From Marisa cornuarietis (lineage: Eukaryota > Mollusca > Gastropoda > Architaenioglossa > Ampullariidae): DNA of 64,000 nucleotides. The stretch is taken from the NCBI GenBank assembly GCA_004794655.1, contig SMMW01000618.1:1612001-1676000 (forward strand), written 5' to 3'. Positions within the stretch are counted from its first letter, which is position 1. Each line of letters starts with the position of its first letter. Below are positions 45,073-56,454 of this stretch, in pieces. The notes under the pieces are model-generated. The model was not told the origin of the DNA. It made no database searches and saw nothing but the letters and a program-made list of their open reading frames with translations. The position numbers and the translations under genes are program-made.

Positions 45073-45724
45073 ATCCCAGACACTTAATCCCCAGACACTT
45101 CATCCCCGACACTTCATCCCCTAGACACTTAATCCCCAGACACTTAATCCCCAGACACTTAATCCCCAGACACTTCATCCTCAAAATGAAATTTCAACTA
45201 AAAAAATTATGAAGTGAATGAAAAATTTAATTCAAATTCAAATAATTATTTCATGTAAACATCAAAATAAGTTTGACAATTAAAATAATACTTAATTTCA
45301 ACATTTATAACATTAGTTACAGTTCATGTGAGCTATTAAAGTCAATGTTCTTCAACATTAAGATATGAAAAGTGTTGTTAATCAATATGACAGGTAAGCT
45401 AAGGATCGAAGGTACAGAAGACGATCCATTGCCTCATATCGCTGTAGTGTTGCTGATTCTCATGGCCAATTCAGCCTACTTCTTCTTTGGACGTTTCTCT
45501 CTCCCGGCGCACATAATTGTAAACCCAGCGCAACCCAGTCTTACCAGAGTTACCCAGAGTTACCACGCGACACATTTCTCTTATAATATTTCAAGTTCAC
45601 AAAATAGCAGTTTTGAGTGTTGTGTTGCGATTTGGGGATGAAGTGTCTGGGGATGAAGTGTTTTGGGATGAAGTGTCTAGGGGATGAAGTGTCGGGGATT
45701 AAGTGTCCGGGGATTAAGTGTCCG
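45073..45724. mobile_element. Fold-back-like structure with tandem-repeat inverted arms
   Basis: Left arm 45073-45180: seven units of the type ATCCCCAGACACTTA (14-16 bp). Right arm 45634-45724: six units of the complementary type GGGGATTAAGTGTCC. Both arms mix -ACTTA and -ACTTC versions. They flank 453 bp with no recognised gene. Inverted arms made of short tandem units are the architecture of fold-back transposons. A target duplication is not evident, and two independent arrays in opposite orientation remain possible. The right arm runs directly into a receptor fragment. Confidence 0.6.
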
Positions 45725-45727
45725 GTC

Positions 45728-46009
45728 ACCGCTCTGACGGTGATGTTAGTAACAGTGGCCTGCGTATACATCGGAACCATGCTGCCATATGTTGCTCAGA
45801 AAACATTTGTTTTAGCTTTTCCCAATATCGCTCGTTATGTTTACCAAAGCTCTCTGTTTCTTGCCCTGACTGATGTTGCGAACGTACTTTCAGGAATCAA
45901 CAGCTGCGTTCCATGCTTTATATATTTCTATCGTTCTTCTCGTTTCAGGAAACATTTCCAAAAACTTTTTAAACATTCTAGCAACAAGAATATCGCCCTA
46001 ATAACTTAA
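45728..46009 (+). pseudogene. Receptor TM6-TM7 fragment
   Basis: Directly behind the fold-back right arm the frame reads ALTVMLVTVACVYIGTMLPY, a TM7 with LSGINSCVPCFIYF, and the tail RSSRFRKHFQKLF, matching the receptor at 28895. A short extension KHSSNKNIALIT follows because the stop after KLF is lost. The loop 3 type is FPNIARYVYQSS. All of TM1-TM5 is missing. An AATAAA lies at 46016-46021. Confidence 0.9.
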
Positions 46010-47300
46010 GTCACAAATAAATGTGAAAGCAACATTTCTTTTGGGTAATATTTCCCTAAAAACTTTTCAAGAAACTGAGCAGAGCCATATTCTGTTATTT
46101 TAGTGTGGCAGTGTATAGCTGTAAAATGCAAACTAAAATAAGCTTAAAGAAAGAATTACCATGTGATCCAATAAAATGTTTTATGTTTTATAACGCGCTG
46201 CCAGGGAGATAGTAGTAAGAAGAGTGATTTATTAACAAAGCCCCGTTCTGATGTGGCACACGTTGATTTAAGAGACCCAGTATTTTCAGATATTAGATGC
46301 CGTCTGTGTTCTCCTATGATATAATTCTTGATCTTTTACGAGTGTCTTTTATTCCTTTGAAGGCGATAGATCTTCACTTCAGAAAAGCAGTTGCCAGTTT
46401 TCTCTATAAGATTCTAAGAAATGTAGCTGAGATATGACATGTGAAGTCAGTTTGAAATTGAAAGCAGCGGGTGGTAGTAACTTTTCTGTATTCCATGATG
46501 CTACCGGCTCTATCCGTTTACTTGAAAATTGTGGTCGGCGGCTACCCAAGAGGTTAACACAAGGTAAGGTACGAGACTGGTTTGATAATCTTGCTCCACA
46601 TGCGCATTTCACTATGAGTGTTGGCCATAAGGTTATTCATTAATGTTGACCATTGTGTACTTATAGCAGGAACCCAAAGTTTATTAAAGGGAGTACACTT
46701 ACGACAACTCAATTGGAAACGGCAAAACAGTATTTAAGCTTCTTTAGCAAAGATGATCTAACGGTTTTTCTTTTAGTTTAGGAAATTCTCGTTATTTGTG
46801 TTCTTGTCCGACTAAAGATAATGTTTCTACATATTTGAAGTGGAATTAATAAACTAATTGCTTAGACACAAAATAAGCAACAGCTAACCAAATATCTGAC
46901 CAACTCGACCAGTGTCATGACCAGATTACGATGAGACGACTTGGCCACTCCCTGGAGGGTTAACAATTTTTTTTTAAAGTACTATATTGCTACCCAAGTG
47001 TTAAGTGTTCCAGTACAGACTTAATACGTTCTAATAACCCAAAGACTACATTTTATTTTCTTCAAATTGCGTTCCTCGTCAGAACTTTTGTCACTTAACA
47101 GTAATTTCAGTAATTCCAGCTTTGTTGATTTGCTTAAATGAAAGTTTCTGAGCAAATTCGCTGCTGCTTTTTAATTTCATCATAATATCTCTTGTCCCCG
47201 CTTATAAGCACCTGGAGATTTTTCTGAAACTAATTGTGATAGATGCAGTTTTAGCAGCGAAAAACAGAATTTTTGCAACTGTAAAATCCATGCTGAAAAA
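46010..47300. repeat. Duplicated receptor 3' flank (copy 3, first part)
   Basis: It follows 29909-31330 closely and is cut at ATCCATGCTGAAAAA by the Tx1-like LINE. The flank continues at 52958. The frame 46434-46643 (69 codons) is shared with 7113-7322 but not with copy 2. No gene is called. Confidence 0.85.
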
Positions 47301-47882
47301 ACTCGGCCAGTGATTGTGAAATTTGTGTCACGCAAGGACCGAGACAATGTTATCAAAGCGCGCAGTCGACTCAAAGGTTCAAAAACTGTGATTACAGACG
47401 ATCTCACCAACTTAAATTCACAAAGATTAAATCGCCTCAGACAGCACGAGGGAATACTAGATGCTTGGTCTGCCGCAGGTGGACGGCTGTTTGTGAAACT
47501 GCTCGACTTGTCGATAATGGAGGTGAGAAACGGCGACACAAACCCTATCGAGAAAAAACTGTTAGGGATGCCAAAGGAAGATCGCCAGCAGCAGCGGCAG
47601 AGCTGGGATAGACAACATCGTAATCACCAAAGAGAACAGCGACGGCAGACTGATCGACCGCAACACCACAGATCAGGACAAAAGAAGGGGGACAATGGCC
47701 GCCATTGGACCTCACCATCACACTCGCAGTTCTCCCCAACCACCTATTCTACTCCAGCGACTAACTGGGTAAAGGCGCCAAGACAGGGGACAGAGACAGC
47801 TACAAACCCTCACCAGAACGAAACGTACAAGGGACAGCACCCACCTCCAAGCGATGGCAGCAACATCGACATGAGAACCTAA
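47301..47882 (+). pseudogene. LINE ORF1 protein, C-terminal part
   Basis: Open from the 5' junction: RPVIVKFVSRKDRDNVIKAR, then LKGSKTVITDDLTNLN and LFVKLLDLS. This is the RNA-binding C-terminal domain of L1-type ORF1 proteins, followed by a long hydrophilic Q/R/H-rich tail with RQQQRQSW and HHRSGQKKGDNGRHW. The N-terminal coiled coil and RRM are lost by 5' truncation. About 970 bp separate it from ORF2. Confidence 0.8.
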
Positions 47883-48855
47883 GCAGAACATTGGACGGTT
47901 CGGTCGCACACAGTGCTACATAAGTGTCAAGAACAATGTGAGTTCGTGAGTAAAAGTGTTCTGCTTGAGGCATCGGTTGAAAACAGTGATATTGGGGTGC
48001 TGACATGGATCACTGACGCTGACATGGGGCCTAGTGGACAATTTGTGCGTTGTTTTGGTGGGGACTGATGATTCATGGATACATTCACCTCAATCTCTTC
48101 TCAAAACCTGTATGTATGGAAACTTGTTATTCACCCTCTCCCTACTTCTTATTTTACATAGTTTTTCTCACTCTTTTAATAAGGGCGGGGAGCAAAGAAG
48201 TGAAACAGTAGTCCATATGATGAAAGAGTGATATGGAATCTATTCCTGGTAGTATGTATATACCCTCTTGGCATATTGACATCATCCACACACTTGTGGT
48301 AGTATTCCATCTCACCCACCCACCACCGAAATGTGAACACAGTTTGTCCGCAGTTCTCTCCCCTTTCTCTTTCTCTCCCTCTGTTCCTTCTCTCTCCTAA
48401 AAGACGGTTCTTAGTATTCATTTGAATCCTAAACTAATTCAACACTTATCATTCATATCCCAAATCTACCTTTACACGAATGTTTGACGTATATACATAC
48501 ACAAGTAAAAAAATAACTCTAACACACAGGTGTGCAGTGGAACTTGCATTAACATCCCGCTCTGTAAAAAATTGCATCATCAACATATTGGCTCGTCGCT
48601 GAATATCGCTCATGGCAAAATATGCCAGTCTCCCTTTTTGTTTTTACTTGCATTTATGTCTTTGTCTTTGCTACCTTTTTTTCTGTCTTCGATACTGTGA
48701 CTACTACTGTCCACATGTGCTCGACTTGATTTTGCCTTCTGTCACCAAGTATATTGTTCTTTGTTTACATGTAATAGCCAGACCAAGAATGGAGAGGTTA
48801 GCAATAAAATGGTATAATTTGACAACTGTACTGCTGCTTAGAAACAAAATTAAAC

Positions 48856-51800
48856 ATGACTAGCATTAAGATTTGCTCTGTTAATTGTCAGGGACTGGGT
48901 AACTTACAGAAAAGGAAAGATGTATTTAACTATATTAGACAAAAAAATTATTCAATATATTTCCTACAAGATACACATTTTGACCCTAAGCAAGAAAGGT
49001 ATATTAGATCTGAATGGGGGTATACATGCCTTTTTGCATCCAATAATACCTCCTCTAGAGGTGTTGGAATTTTATTTAAAAATAATTTTGAATTTAAAGT
49101 TAAGAAAGTGTGTAAGGATGAGAAAGGGGATTATATTTTGGCAGTAATAGAATTTATGAGCGAGAACTTCTTACTAGTCAACATTTATGGACCCAATAAA
49201 GATACCCCAGAATTTTATGTGAAATTAGAACGTTTAATTCAAGATATGCAGATTAGTAAAGTTATAATAGGGGGCGACTGGAATCTAGTTATGGACCCTA
49301 ACATTGATTACCATAATTACAAACATATAAATAATCCGAAAGCCTGTGGAAAAGTAGAAACACTAATAGACAACTTAGAACTAATAGATATATGGAGACA
49401 TCTTAATCCAGAAATAAAACGATACACCTGGAGAAGAACCAACCCTTTACAACAAAGTAGGCTGGACTTTTTTCTTATTTCAGAATCTTTACTTCAATAT
49501 GTAGCCGAGGCAGATATTGAATTTGGATATAGAACAGACCACTCAATGATTACTCTTACTCTTCAGTTTGGAGATAAAATAGCACATCACACTTTATGGA
49601 AGTTTAATTCCTCCCTCCTTAAGGATACTCACTATGTGAAGGAAGTACATGAGACTATTGACAGAGTTGTAGAACAATATGCTGCACTCCCTTATAATAG
49701 AAACAGTTTGTCTGAGGTTACAGTACAGGACCTACAATTAACAATACCAGACAAATTGTTTTTAGATGTACTACTTATGGAAATTAGAGGGAAAAGTATA
49801 GCCTATTCAACAATGAAAAAAAAAGCATCCGAGTTAGAAAGGAATTTAGAAAAGGAAATTAAAGAGCTAGAAAACGAACAAAATAAAAATAACTCAGTCC
49901 TGAAAAGGTTGGAGGAAAAAGAAAGGGAATTAAGATCCCTTAGAGAAAAGAAAATGGAGGGCATCATAGTACGGGCAAAGGCAAGATGGTTGGCAGAGGG
50001 AGAAAAAATTAGTAAATACTTTTGTAACCTCGAGAAAAGAAACTATGTCAATAAAAGAATTATGAAACTCACTAAATATGATGGAAGTTGTACCACAGAT
50101 GCAGAGGAAATAAGGAATGAGACTAAATTATTTTTTGAAAGGCTATATCAAAAGGGAGAAGTAGTCCAGTGTGAAATAGAGGATCTAGTTAACGGTATTC
50201 CTAGACTGCCCATCATGGTGGCAGAAGCTCTTGAAGGTGAAATAACCATAGAAGAAGCAGGAGATGTCCTCAAGAATATGAAAAATGGGAAAAGTCCAGG
50301 AACCGATGGGTTTACAGCAGAATTTTTTAAGTTTTTCTGGAAGAAATTAGGGTCATTTATCATAAGGTCACTCAACGAGGCCTTCAGAGATGGAGAACTT
50401 TCACATCCTCAGAAGGAAGGCCTCATTACTTGTTTACCTAAGGGAGACAAGGCTAGAGAATTATTAAAAACTGGAGGCCGATATCGCTCTTAAACGTTGT
50501 CTATAAAATAGGTTCAAAATGTATAGCCACACGTATTAAAAAAGTATTACCATTACTGGTCGCGGATGACCAAACAGGATTTATGGCTAATAGATACATT
50601 GGGGACAATATTAGATTTATATATGACCTGATAGTATACCTCGACCACAAAAATTTACCAGGTTTACTGCTTAGTTTGGATTTTGAGAAAGCGTTCGATA
50701 CCATAGACTGGTCCTTTATGCACAAAGTATTAAAGACATTTGGATTTGGGACTGATATCTGTAACTGGATAAAAACATTCTACCAAAACATCAAGTCAGC
50801 TGTTATGGTTAATGGAAGAATATCAGATTGGTTCGAAATAAAACGTGGATGTAGGCAGGGTGACCCAATATCGCCGTACCTATTCATACTTTGTGCTGAA
50901 GTCTTAGCAGTAATGATAAGGAAGAATGTTAGTATAAAAGGTATTAGAATAAATCAAAAGGAACACAAAATATTACAGTTTGCTGATGACACACAAATCT
51001 TTATGGAGGGTGACGAATCGTCTTTTAACAACACTTTGGTTACATTGGATAAATACAGTAGAATGTCAGGACTGCAAATAAACTTTGAAAAAACAGAAGC
51101 TATCTGGTTAGGTAATAGGAAAAATTCCCCCATAAAATATGCCCCATACCTGAAGTTTAAATGGAACCCAGCAGAATTTAAAGTATTAGGGATATGGCTA
51201 AGCACTAAGTTAGAAACATGTTACACTCTTAACTTTAAGGAAAAATATGTTGAAACAAGAAATTTAATGAAATCCTGGCTTAAAAGAGCTATTACACCAA
51301 TGGGAAGAGTGGCTGTGCTAAAATCATTAATACTATCTAAATAAATTAATTTATGGATACTGCTGCCCAACCCCCCTATCCAAGATATACAAGAACTGCA
51401 AAAGCAATGCTTTAACTTTGTGTGGGATGGAAAACCTGATCGAATAAACAGAACAGTTGTAGTGAAAACTGTTCGTAATGGTGGCTTAAGTATACCTCAC
51501 ATTTACCAGTATATAAAAGCGCTAAAGTTACTGTGGATTAAAAAGCTAAATGTCACTAAACACCAATGGAAAGATGTTGTGATAGAAATATATCCAAAAC
51601 TCATAAATCTAGATAAATATGGCCCAAATATGTACCATGACACACAACATAAAAATAACTTCTGGAAAGATGTATTAAATGCCTATAAGGAATTCTATTA
51701 TTGTGTTAAGCCAGAAACAGCAGAGGAGGTGATGGCAGAACCAATACACTTTAACAGTAGATTTCAGCTTGACAAAAAGATTATTTTCTTCAAAAACTGG

Positions 51801-52139
51801 GATAGTAGGGGTTTATATAGCATTCAACATTTTTTTAATGAATCTGGAGTACTTTTGTCCTTGGGTGAAATTAATGCCAAGTATGGAACCACAATAGACA
51901 TAGTTACATACATGGGATGTGCTAAAATAATTAAAAAATTTATTCAGTCAATGGGCATTACAATAAGGAACAACACTGCCCTAGAAACACCAAAAACTAT
52001 TAAACTAATCAATTCCATAAAGAAAGGTGCCAAATATTATTACGAAATATTGACAGAAAGCACAATCAGGCCCAAATGTTGTGATAAGTGGGAACACAAA
52101 ATGGGTGTCCATTTAACTAAATGGAAAATACAAGATTGA
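48856..52139 (+). pseudogene. LINE ORF2: endonuclease and reverse transcriptase, two breaks
   Basis: From ATG 48856 come the endonuclease blocks ICSVNCQGLGN, FLQDTH, VIIGGDWNLVMDP and RLDFFLI...RTDHSMITL, a lysine/glutamate-rich coiled linker (about 49810-49960), and the fingers block MKNGKSPGTDGFTAEFFK. A one-base deletion in an A-run near 50467-50471 shifts the frame. The reverse transcriptase continues with NLPGLLLSLDFEKAFDTIDW (motif A), RGCRQGDPISPYLF (motif B) and LQFADDTQIF (motif C). A TAA at 51342-51344 is followed in the same frame by the C-terminal region with NFVWDGKPDRI and NGGLSIPHI. The conserved order and G-D-P motif B place it in the L1/Tx1 group. Confidence 0.93.
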
Positions 52140-52957
52140 GAAATTCAATGCACTTGTTAACATGAAATTACAGGAATTTATAATGCACTGGTCTGATTAT
52201 ATGAATCTTATAAGTTTAGCTGGAACTATATAACTTCACATATTCTAGAAAACACATAAAGAAGGAAGGCATCTCTCCATGTATGCAGATTATTTTTATG
52301 TTAACATATCAAAATGGTGGAAAGGATAATGAAGAATAAGTGGTTAAAACTGTTATATGTATGAAAATAAACTGACCACTTCCTGTGGATCAGGAACAAT
52401 TGTACATTGTGTGCTTGTGGATCACAACTATATTACCAATGTAAGTAGGTACAGCGTTTTGTAATAGTACACGAGGGCATTGTCTTTCTTCCCTCCTCTA
52501 GTTTTTTTTTTTTCCTCACATATTTAGAGGTTTAAATAGGTGTATGTTATATATATATGCCAATTTGATTTCATTTCCTCCAGTGTAAATGTGTAACTTA
52601 TTGATCCTATAATTGTCATGCAAACCAGGAACAGTTGTGTGTTTGTGCAGCGTTTTTAGGTACAGCTTTGTGTAATGCTACATGTGGACACTTTCTTCTT
52701 GTCTCTCTCTCTTCTCTCTCTTTTTTCTCTAATTTTAAACATGGATATCAAACACTCTATATTCATATTTGTGTTCTGTGAAGTGTAATATGGAAAAAAA
52801 ATGATGTATCCATGAAAAATGAAGATTAAACTGTGTAAAAAAAAAAAAAATTGCGAGAAGAAAATAAAACACAAGAGTAATATTAACAATAAAATAATTT
52901 TATTGTAATCTCCAAGATTAAAGAAAAGAAGGAAACTAGAAAAAAAGGAAAAAAAAA

Positions 52958-53305
52958 GAAAAAAGAAGATACGTGGAGTATGATATTTTTTAACCACTAG
53001 ATGGTTAATGTTTTATACTAAGCGTGTTACCAGGGTGATGGTAGGAAGCAGAATGATGTATTTATAAACCTGTTTTTTGTCTCACTATGTTGATGCGGTA
53101 CACGTGAAGCTGTTTCAACTAGTCTTTCTACCGTTTTACGTTTCTTCATCGTTTTTCTGACAGCTTCTTTGGTCTTACACACGCACACGCACACTCACAA
53201 GCACAACACGCACAACACGCACACACACGCACACAGCTTCTTTGGTCTTACACACGCACACGCACAAGCACAACACGCACACACACGCGAACACACGCGC
53301 ACACA

Positions 53306-53336
<31 letters not shown>

Positions 53337-53398
53337 CATATATACACATGAAGTTTTATTTTTGTCGACTTTTCTTTTCCTCAAAAACGGCGTGAGGA
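52958..53398. repeat. Duplicated receptor 3' flank (copy 3, second part)
   Basis: It resumes 31330-31657 after the LINE. The CA-rich tract at 53177-53335 is interrupted and contains an internal duplication of the TCTTTGGTCTTACACACGCA segment. No gene. Confidence 0.85.
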
Positions 53399-53590
53399 AT
53401 GTGCAGCCGTGAGAGGGCGCTGACGGTGATGTTTGTAACCGTGGCCTCCGTCTACATCGGAACCATGCTGCCATATGTTGCTCGGGAAATAATTGTCTTA
53501 CTTTTTAATATCGCTACTTCTGCCATTATTTGCAAAGGTAAAATTCTGGCCCCGAAAAAACGGCGGTCTCTGACAACTCACTCTAAATGA
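53399..53590 (+). pseudogene. Receptor TM6 fragment, second copy
   Basis: Same content as 31658-31846: RERALTVMFVTVASVYIGTM, LPYVAREIIVLLFNIATSAI, then a short tail in a different frame (PKKRRSLTTHSK) because an A-run near 53555 differs in length. No other receptor part is present. Confidence 0.85.
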
Positions 53591-54886
53591 CCTGAAAAGG
53601 TCAGATAACAATCGTTAACTTACACAGGCAATTCTTGCTGTGACTACTGTATGTCTATATGTGATTATCGTTTTTATGGGCACAAAGCGATGCTGGTTAG
53701 TTGGGTTGTGGTTCGACAAGAATACTTTAAACTCCATAGCGAAATAGGAACCAGGGACCATTTACGCAGTACATCTTGAATTTTAGACAGACGAAGGCCT
53801 GAAATCTATTTAAATAAAGAGTTTTATAAAAAGTTTCTCAACGCGGTGCACAGCACAATTTTAAAAGAAGTTTGTAAGTAAAATCGTTTTTCATCAGATA
53901 TACTAATATATAAACTGTGTAAGCACATGCTAGAGTAGACTAATACCGGCTCTCAATGCAAATCAGAATAGATTTTCTTACTCAGTTGGAGCAGAATTAC
54001 TAAACTTGTTTACTCGTAGATTCAAAAGCGTAACGACTAACGGTGCATGTATGGTCGATGTTTTGAGTAGCGTATGAACGGTAAAATATGAACTATGCTG
54101 GAAAACATCACCACGTGACTCGTCAGACCAACTCGATCAGAATCACTAGACTAATACTAAAATGAGATGACTTGACCGCTGTCTAGATGGTATGGAATTT
54201 TCTGGAAAAGTACTATTGTATCCCAGTATTAAAATAAAGTTTTCAATACAAATTTAATACATGTTGATCGATGAATATTGACAGATTCTCGAACATTCTA
54301 TTTTCTTTATATCGTGAACTTCATCAGTGTTTTGTTAGTAGTCATTTTTACTGTCAATAACTGGCAATATCGGCTTGATAACATCCAAATCGCTGTACAA
54401 ATTTGTTGTCGATTTATTTATCATATTTTCACTTGTTTGTTTGTAAATACTTCGAATTTTTCTGAGTCTAATACTTGCAGTGATTTTAGAACTGTTTTAG
54501 CCAGCTTTAAACAGTTCTGGGCTGCCAAAAGTTTAGAAAAAAAGGGTTCTGAAACTTTGTGCAACACTACTAAAGAGCTTAGAATCAACTTTCTGAAAAT
54601 AGTTAATTATAGATTTGCTTCTGCAAAGCATTTTCAAGGTAAAGATGTTCTGTGCAGAGGGTCTCAGAAACGTTAATTAGAGATCGCATTAATATATAGA
54701 GCTGTAATAATTAGGGTTGTGACTTGGGGCTGTGACTTACAGTCTTCCTACTTGTTTTAGTAAAACGTTGTAAGATGTGTTTATGAGATTGCTGTCTGTA
54801 TCCCTTGACTAAGAAAAGAAATTATTGACCTGAATTTAACATGTGTTCACATCTACTCAAATTGATGCCAGTAATACTACAAACTA
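53591..54886. other. Older duplicated flank, no gene
   Basis: 54070-54250 resembles 7675-7830, and 54480-54700 resembles 63770-63995, so this is a diverged copy of receptor 3' flank. The 132-codon frame at 54278-54676 is not open in the related sequence at 63550-63990 and begins at TTG. Confidence 0.6.
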
Positions 54887-55035
54887 GACAGGGAAGTCCT
54901 CTGGAAACTGACGAACCACTATGGTATTCCACCGAAATTCATAAAGATTATCCAGGGATTGTATGAATCCTCGTGATGCTATGTTATCCATAACGGCAAT
55001 CTCACTAAACCTTTTTAAATGAAGACTGGTAGACG
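54887..55035 (+). pseudogene. RTE-like LINE reverse transcriptase scrap
   Basis: The plus strand encodes LDREVLWKLTNHYGIPPKFI and KIIQGLYESS, then a stop and CYVIHNGNLTKPF. It corresponds to the stretch between motifs A and B and parallels SLWKILRHYGIPRKLVN of the element at 20855. Nothing else of the element is present. Confidence 0.8.
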
Positions 55036-55484
55036 AAGGTGGAGGATACCAACTAGGGTATGTAACACCCTTTAACTGGCCCAATGCCAAAAGAAAGTCT
55101 TACTTTCTGTCTGTACGCCGCGTCTCATGGAAGTCCGGCGTTCCCCGATAGCTCACGCGTCTGCCCTGCGTTAGAGGTCTCCCTGGACGTAACGGTCGGT
55201 GCACAAGGACGTGGCTACCTTCGGCTTACTGCTCGGGTACACGGATACCGCGACGACCCTCCCCTCAGTCGGTGGGTTCTCTTCCTTGTAACCGGTGGTG
55301 GTGTAGCTCCGTCGCTCGACACACGGAAACCCACGTATCGCCCTCTCGCCAGCTCCGGTTGTTCAGTCTCGCTTTGGCAACGTTCCTTCAGCGTGGCGTT
55401 TGTTCTCCGCAATCAGTAGCAGAACGGCGTGGAATCTCTAGTATCAGCTCGGCTTTAGCAACAGTTGGTCAACTGGATCAGCTT

Positions 55485-55536
<52 letters not shown>

Positions 55537-56029
55537 CCACTGGCCGCTCAGGGTCGGGAATATATACACAACCTCTGTCGTAAACAGATCAGGTGTGTGC
55601 ACTGTATGACCCGTGTGTGAAGTTCGAATAATTCGCGGCTCACGCTTTTCCACGGAATTCACGCCACAGCAGTAGCTTTCGGACTGTGGTTGGGATCAAA
55701 ATACCCACACCTGTCACCCAGGACCGGGTGTGAGCACTGCCTATTCGTGGAATCTGCTAAACTCGCGGTCCAAGCTTTCTAAGGGACACATTTGACACGT
55801 CAACAACATGTTATGTCCTACTCCCATCCCCGCTCTACCTCCTTATCTGCTACACAGTCAAATGCCAATTTACCGATTTTTGGCAGAACGAAAAAGAACG
55901 AGATTAATCCATCTCAAAATATGAGAATCACTGTGCTATGTGGTCTTACACACTGGTCTGTAATGTGTAAAAAATATAGGCGCTGCTATGTTTGCCGACT
56001 TTTATTTTATTGTCGATCAATTCTTTCGT
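55036..56029. other. Unassigned G+C-richer interval with polyglutamine frame
   Basis: A frame at 55272-55583 holds the (CAG)n tract as polyglutamine, but overlapping frames on both strands are equally open and no domain is seen. Two loosely similar segments near 55580-55660 and 55710-55790 (both with GTGTG...CACTG and a TTCG/CGCGG block) hint at an unidentified mobile element or a decayed LTR. Confidence 0.4.
55485..55533. repeat. (CAG)n, about 16 units
   Basis: A perfect triplet run in a G+C-rich patch. It reads as glutamine, serine or alanine in the three plus frames. Confidence 0.97.
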
Positions 56030-56450
56030 TTTTCGTCATGGTAACTGTGTGCACAGTGTTGTCCCTCAGGAGCATCTGCATCGTAAGATTACTCACCATT
56101 CTTTGTTTCTCTTATGTTTAGTTTTAAAGCAAAACACTCGTGAATGTTTCTTTATGGCGGCTCAATTCTTCATTCACAGAAGAGGCTGCTTACACTAGTT
56201 TTTGTTGTTGTTTTTTTTTTGGTGCAGAAAACTGCATGGCAGACATGGCATGTCAAAGTCGTGTGGTCATAAATACACATACATGATTCAGTCTTTCCTT
56301 ACTTCAACTGTAGCGAGTGATCATCCTGTAGACCCGAGGAATGAGACTAGACACGAAGTACAGCATGAACTGCAAGTTTACAAAGAGGATAAAGGATAAT
56401 GACACACAAGACGCTCTCTGATCGCCAGCCCAGTTCAGCCATCGAAGTAT
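56030..56450. repeat. Array spacer related to 26630-27130
   Basis: Shared pieces include GTGTGCACAGTGTT, AGAAGAGGCTGCT and GAATGAGACTAGACACGAAG. The LINE 3' fragment present at 26805-27047 is absent here. Confidence 0.65.
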
Positions 56451-56454
56451 CGCT

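Larger units (their letters stand above)
47301..52957 (+). mobile_element. Tx1/L1-like LINE, 5.66 kb, 5'-truncated
   Basis: The element begins inside ORF1 and runs through ORF2 (48856-52139), a 0.8-kb 3' untranslated region and A-rich tracts. Paralogous flanks at 8105-8145 and 31315-31350 read CATGCTGAAAAAAGAAG without interruption, giving the empty site. The target is an A-run (T-run on the other strand), as expected for L1-type nicking, and GAAAAA is repeated at the far end. ORF2 needs only one single-base indel and one nonsense change to explain its breaks, so the insertion is recent relative to the other LINEs here. Confidence 0.9.

Noticed and set aside
45073..45724. CRISPR-like short repeats
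   Set aside because: Units are contiguous without spacers and occur as inverted arms in eukaryotic DNA.
53169..53474. His-Thr-rich and Val-Cys-rich frames
   Set aside because: Produced by the CA-rich tract at 53177-53335.
54278..54676. 132-codon frame with a hydrophobic start
   Set aside because: Begins at TTG, lies in a diverged receptor flank, and is not open in the related sequence at 63550-63990.
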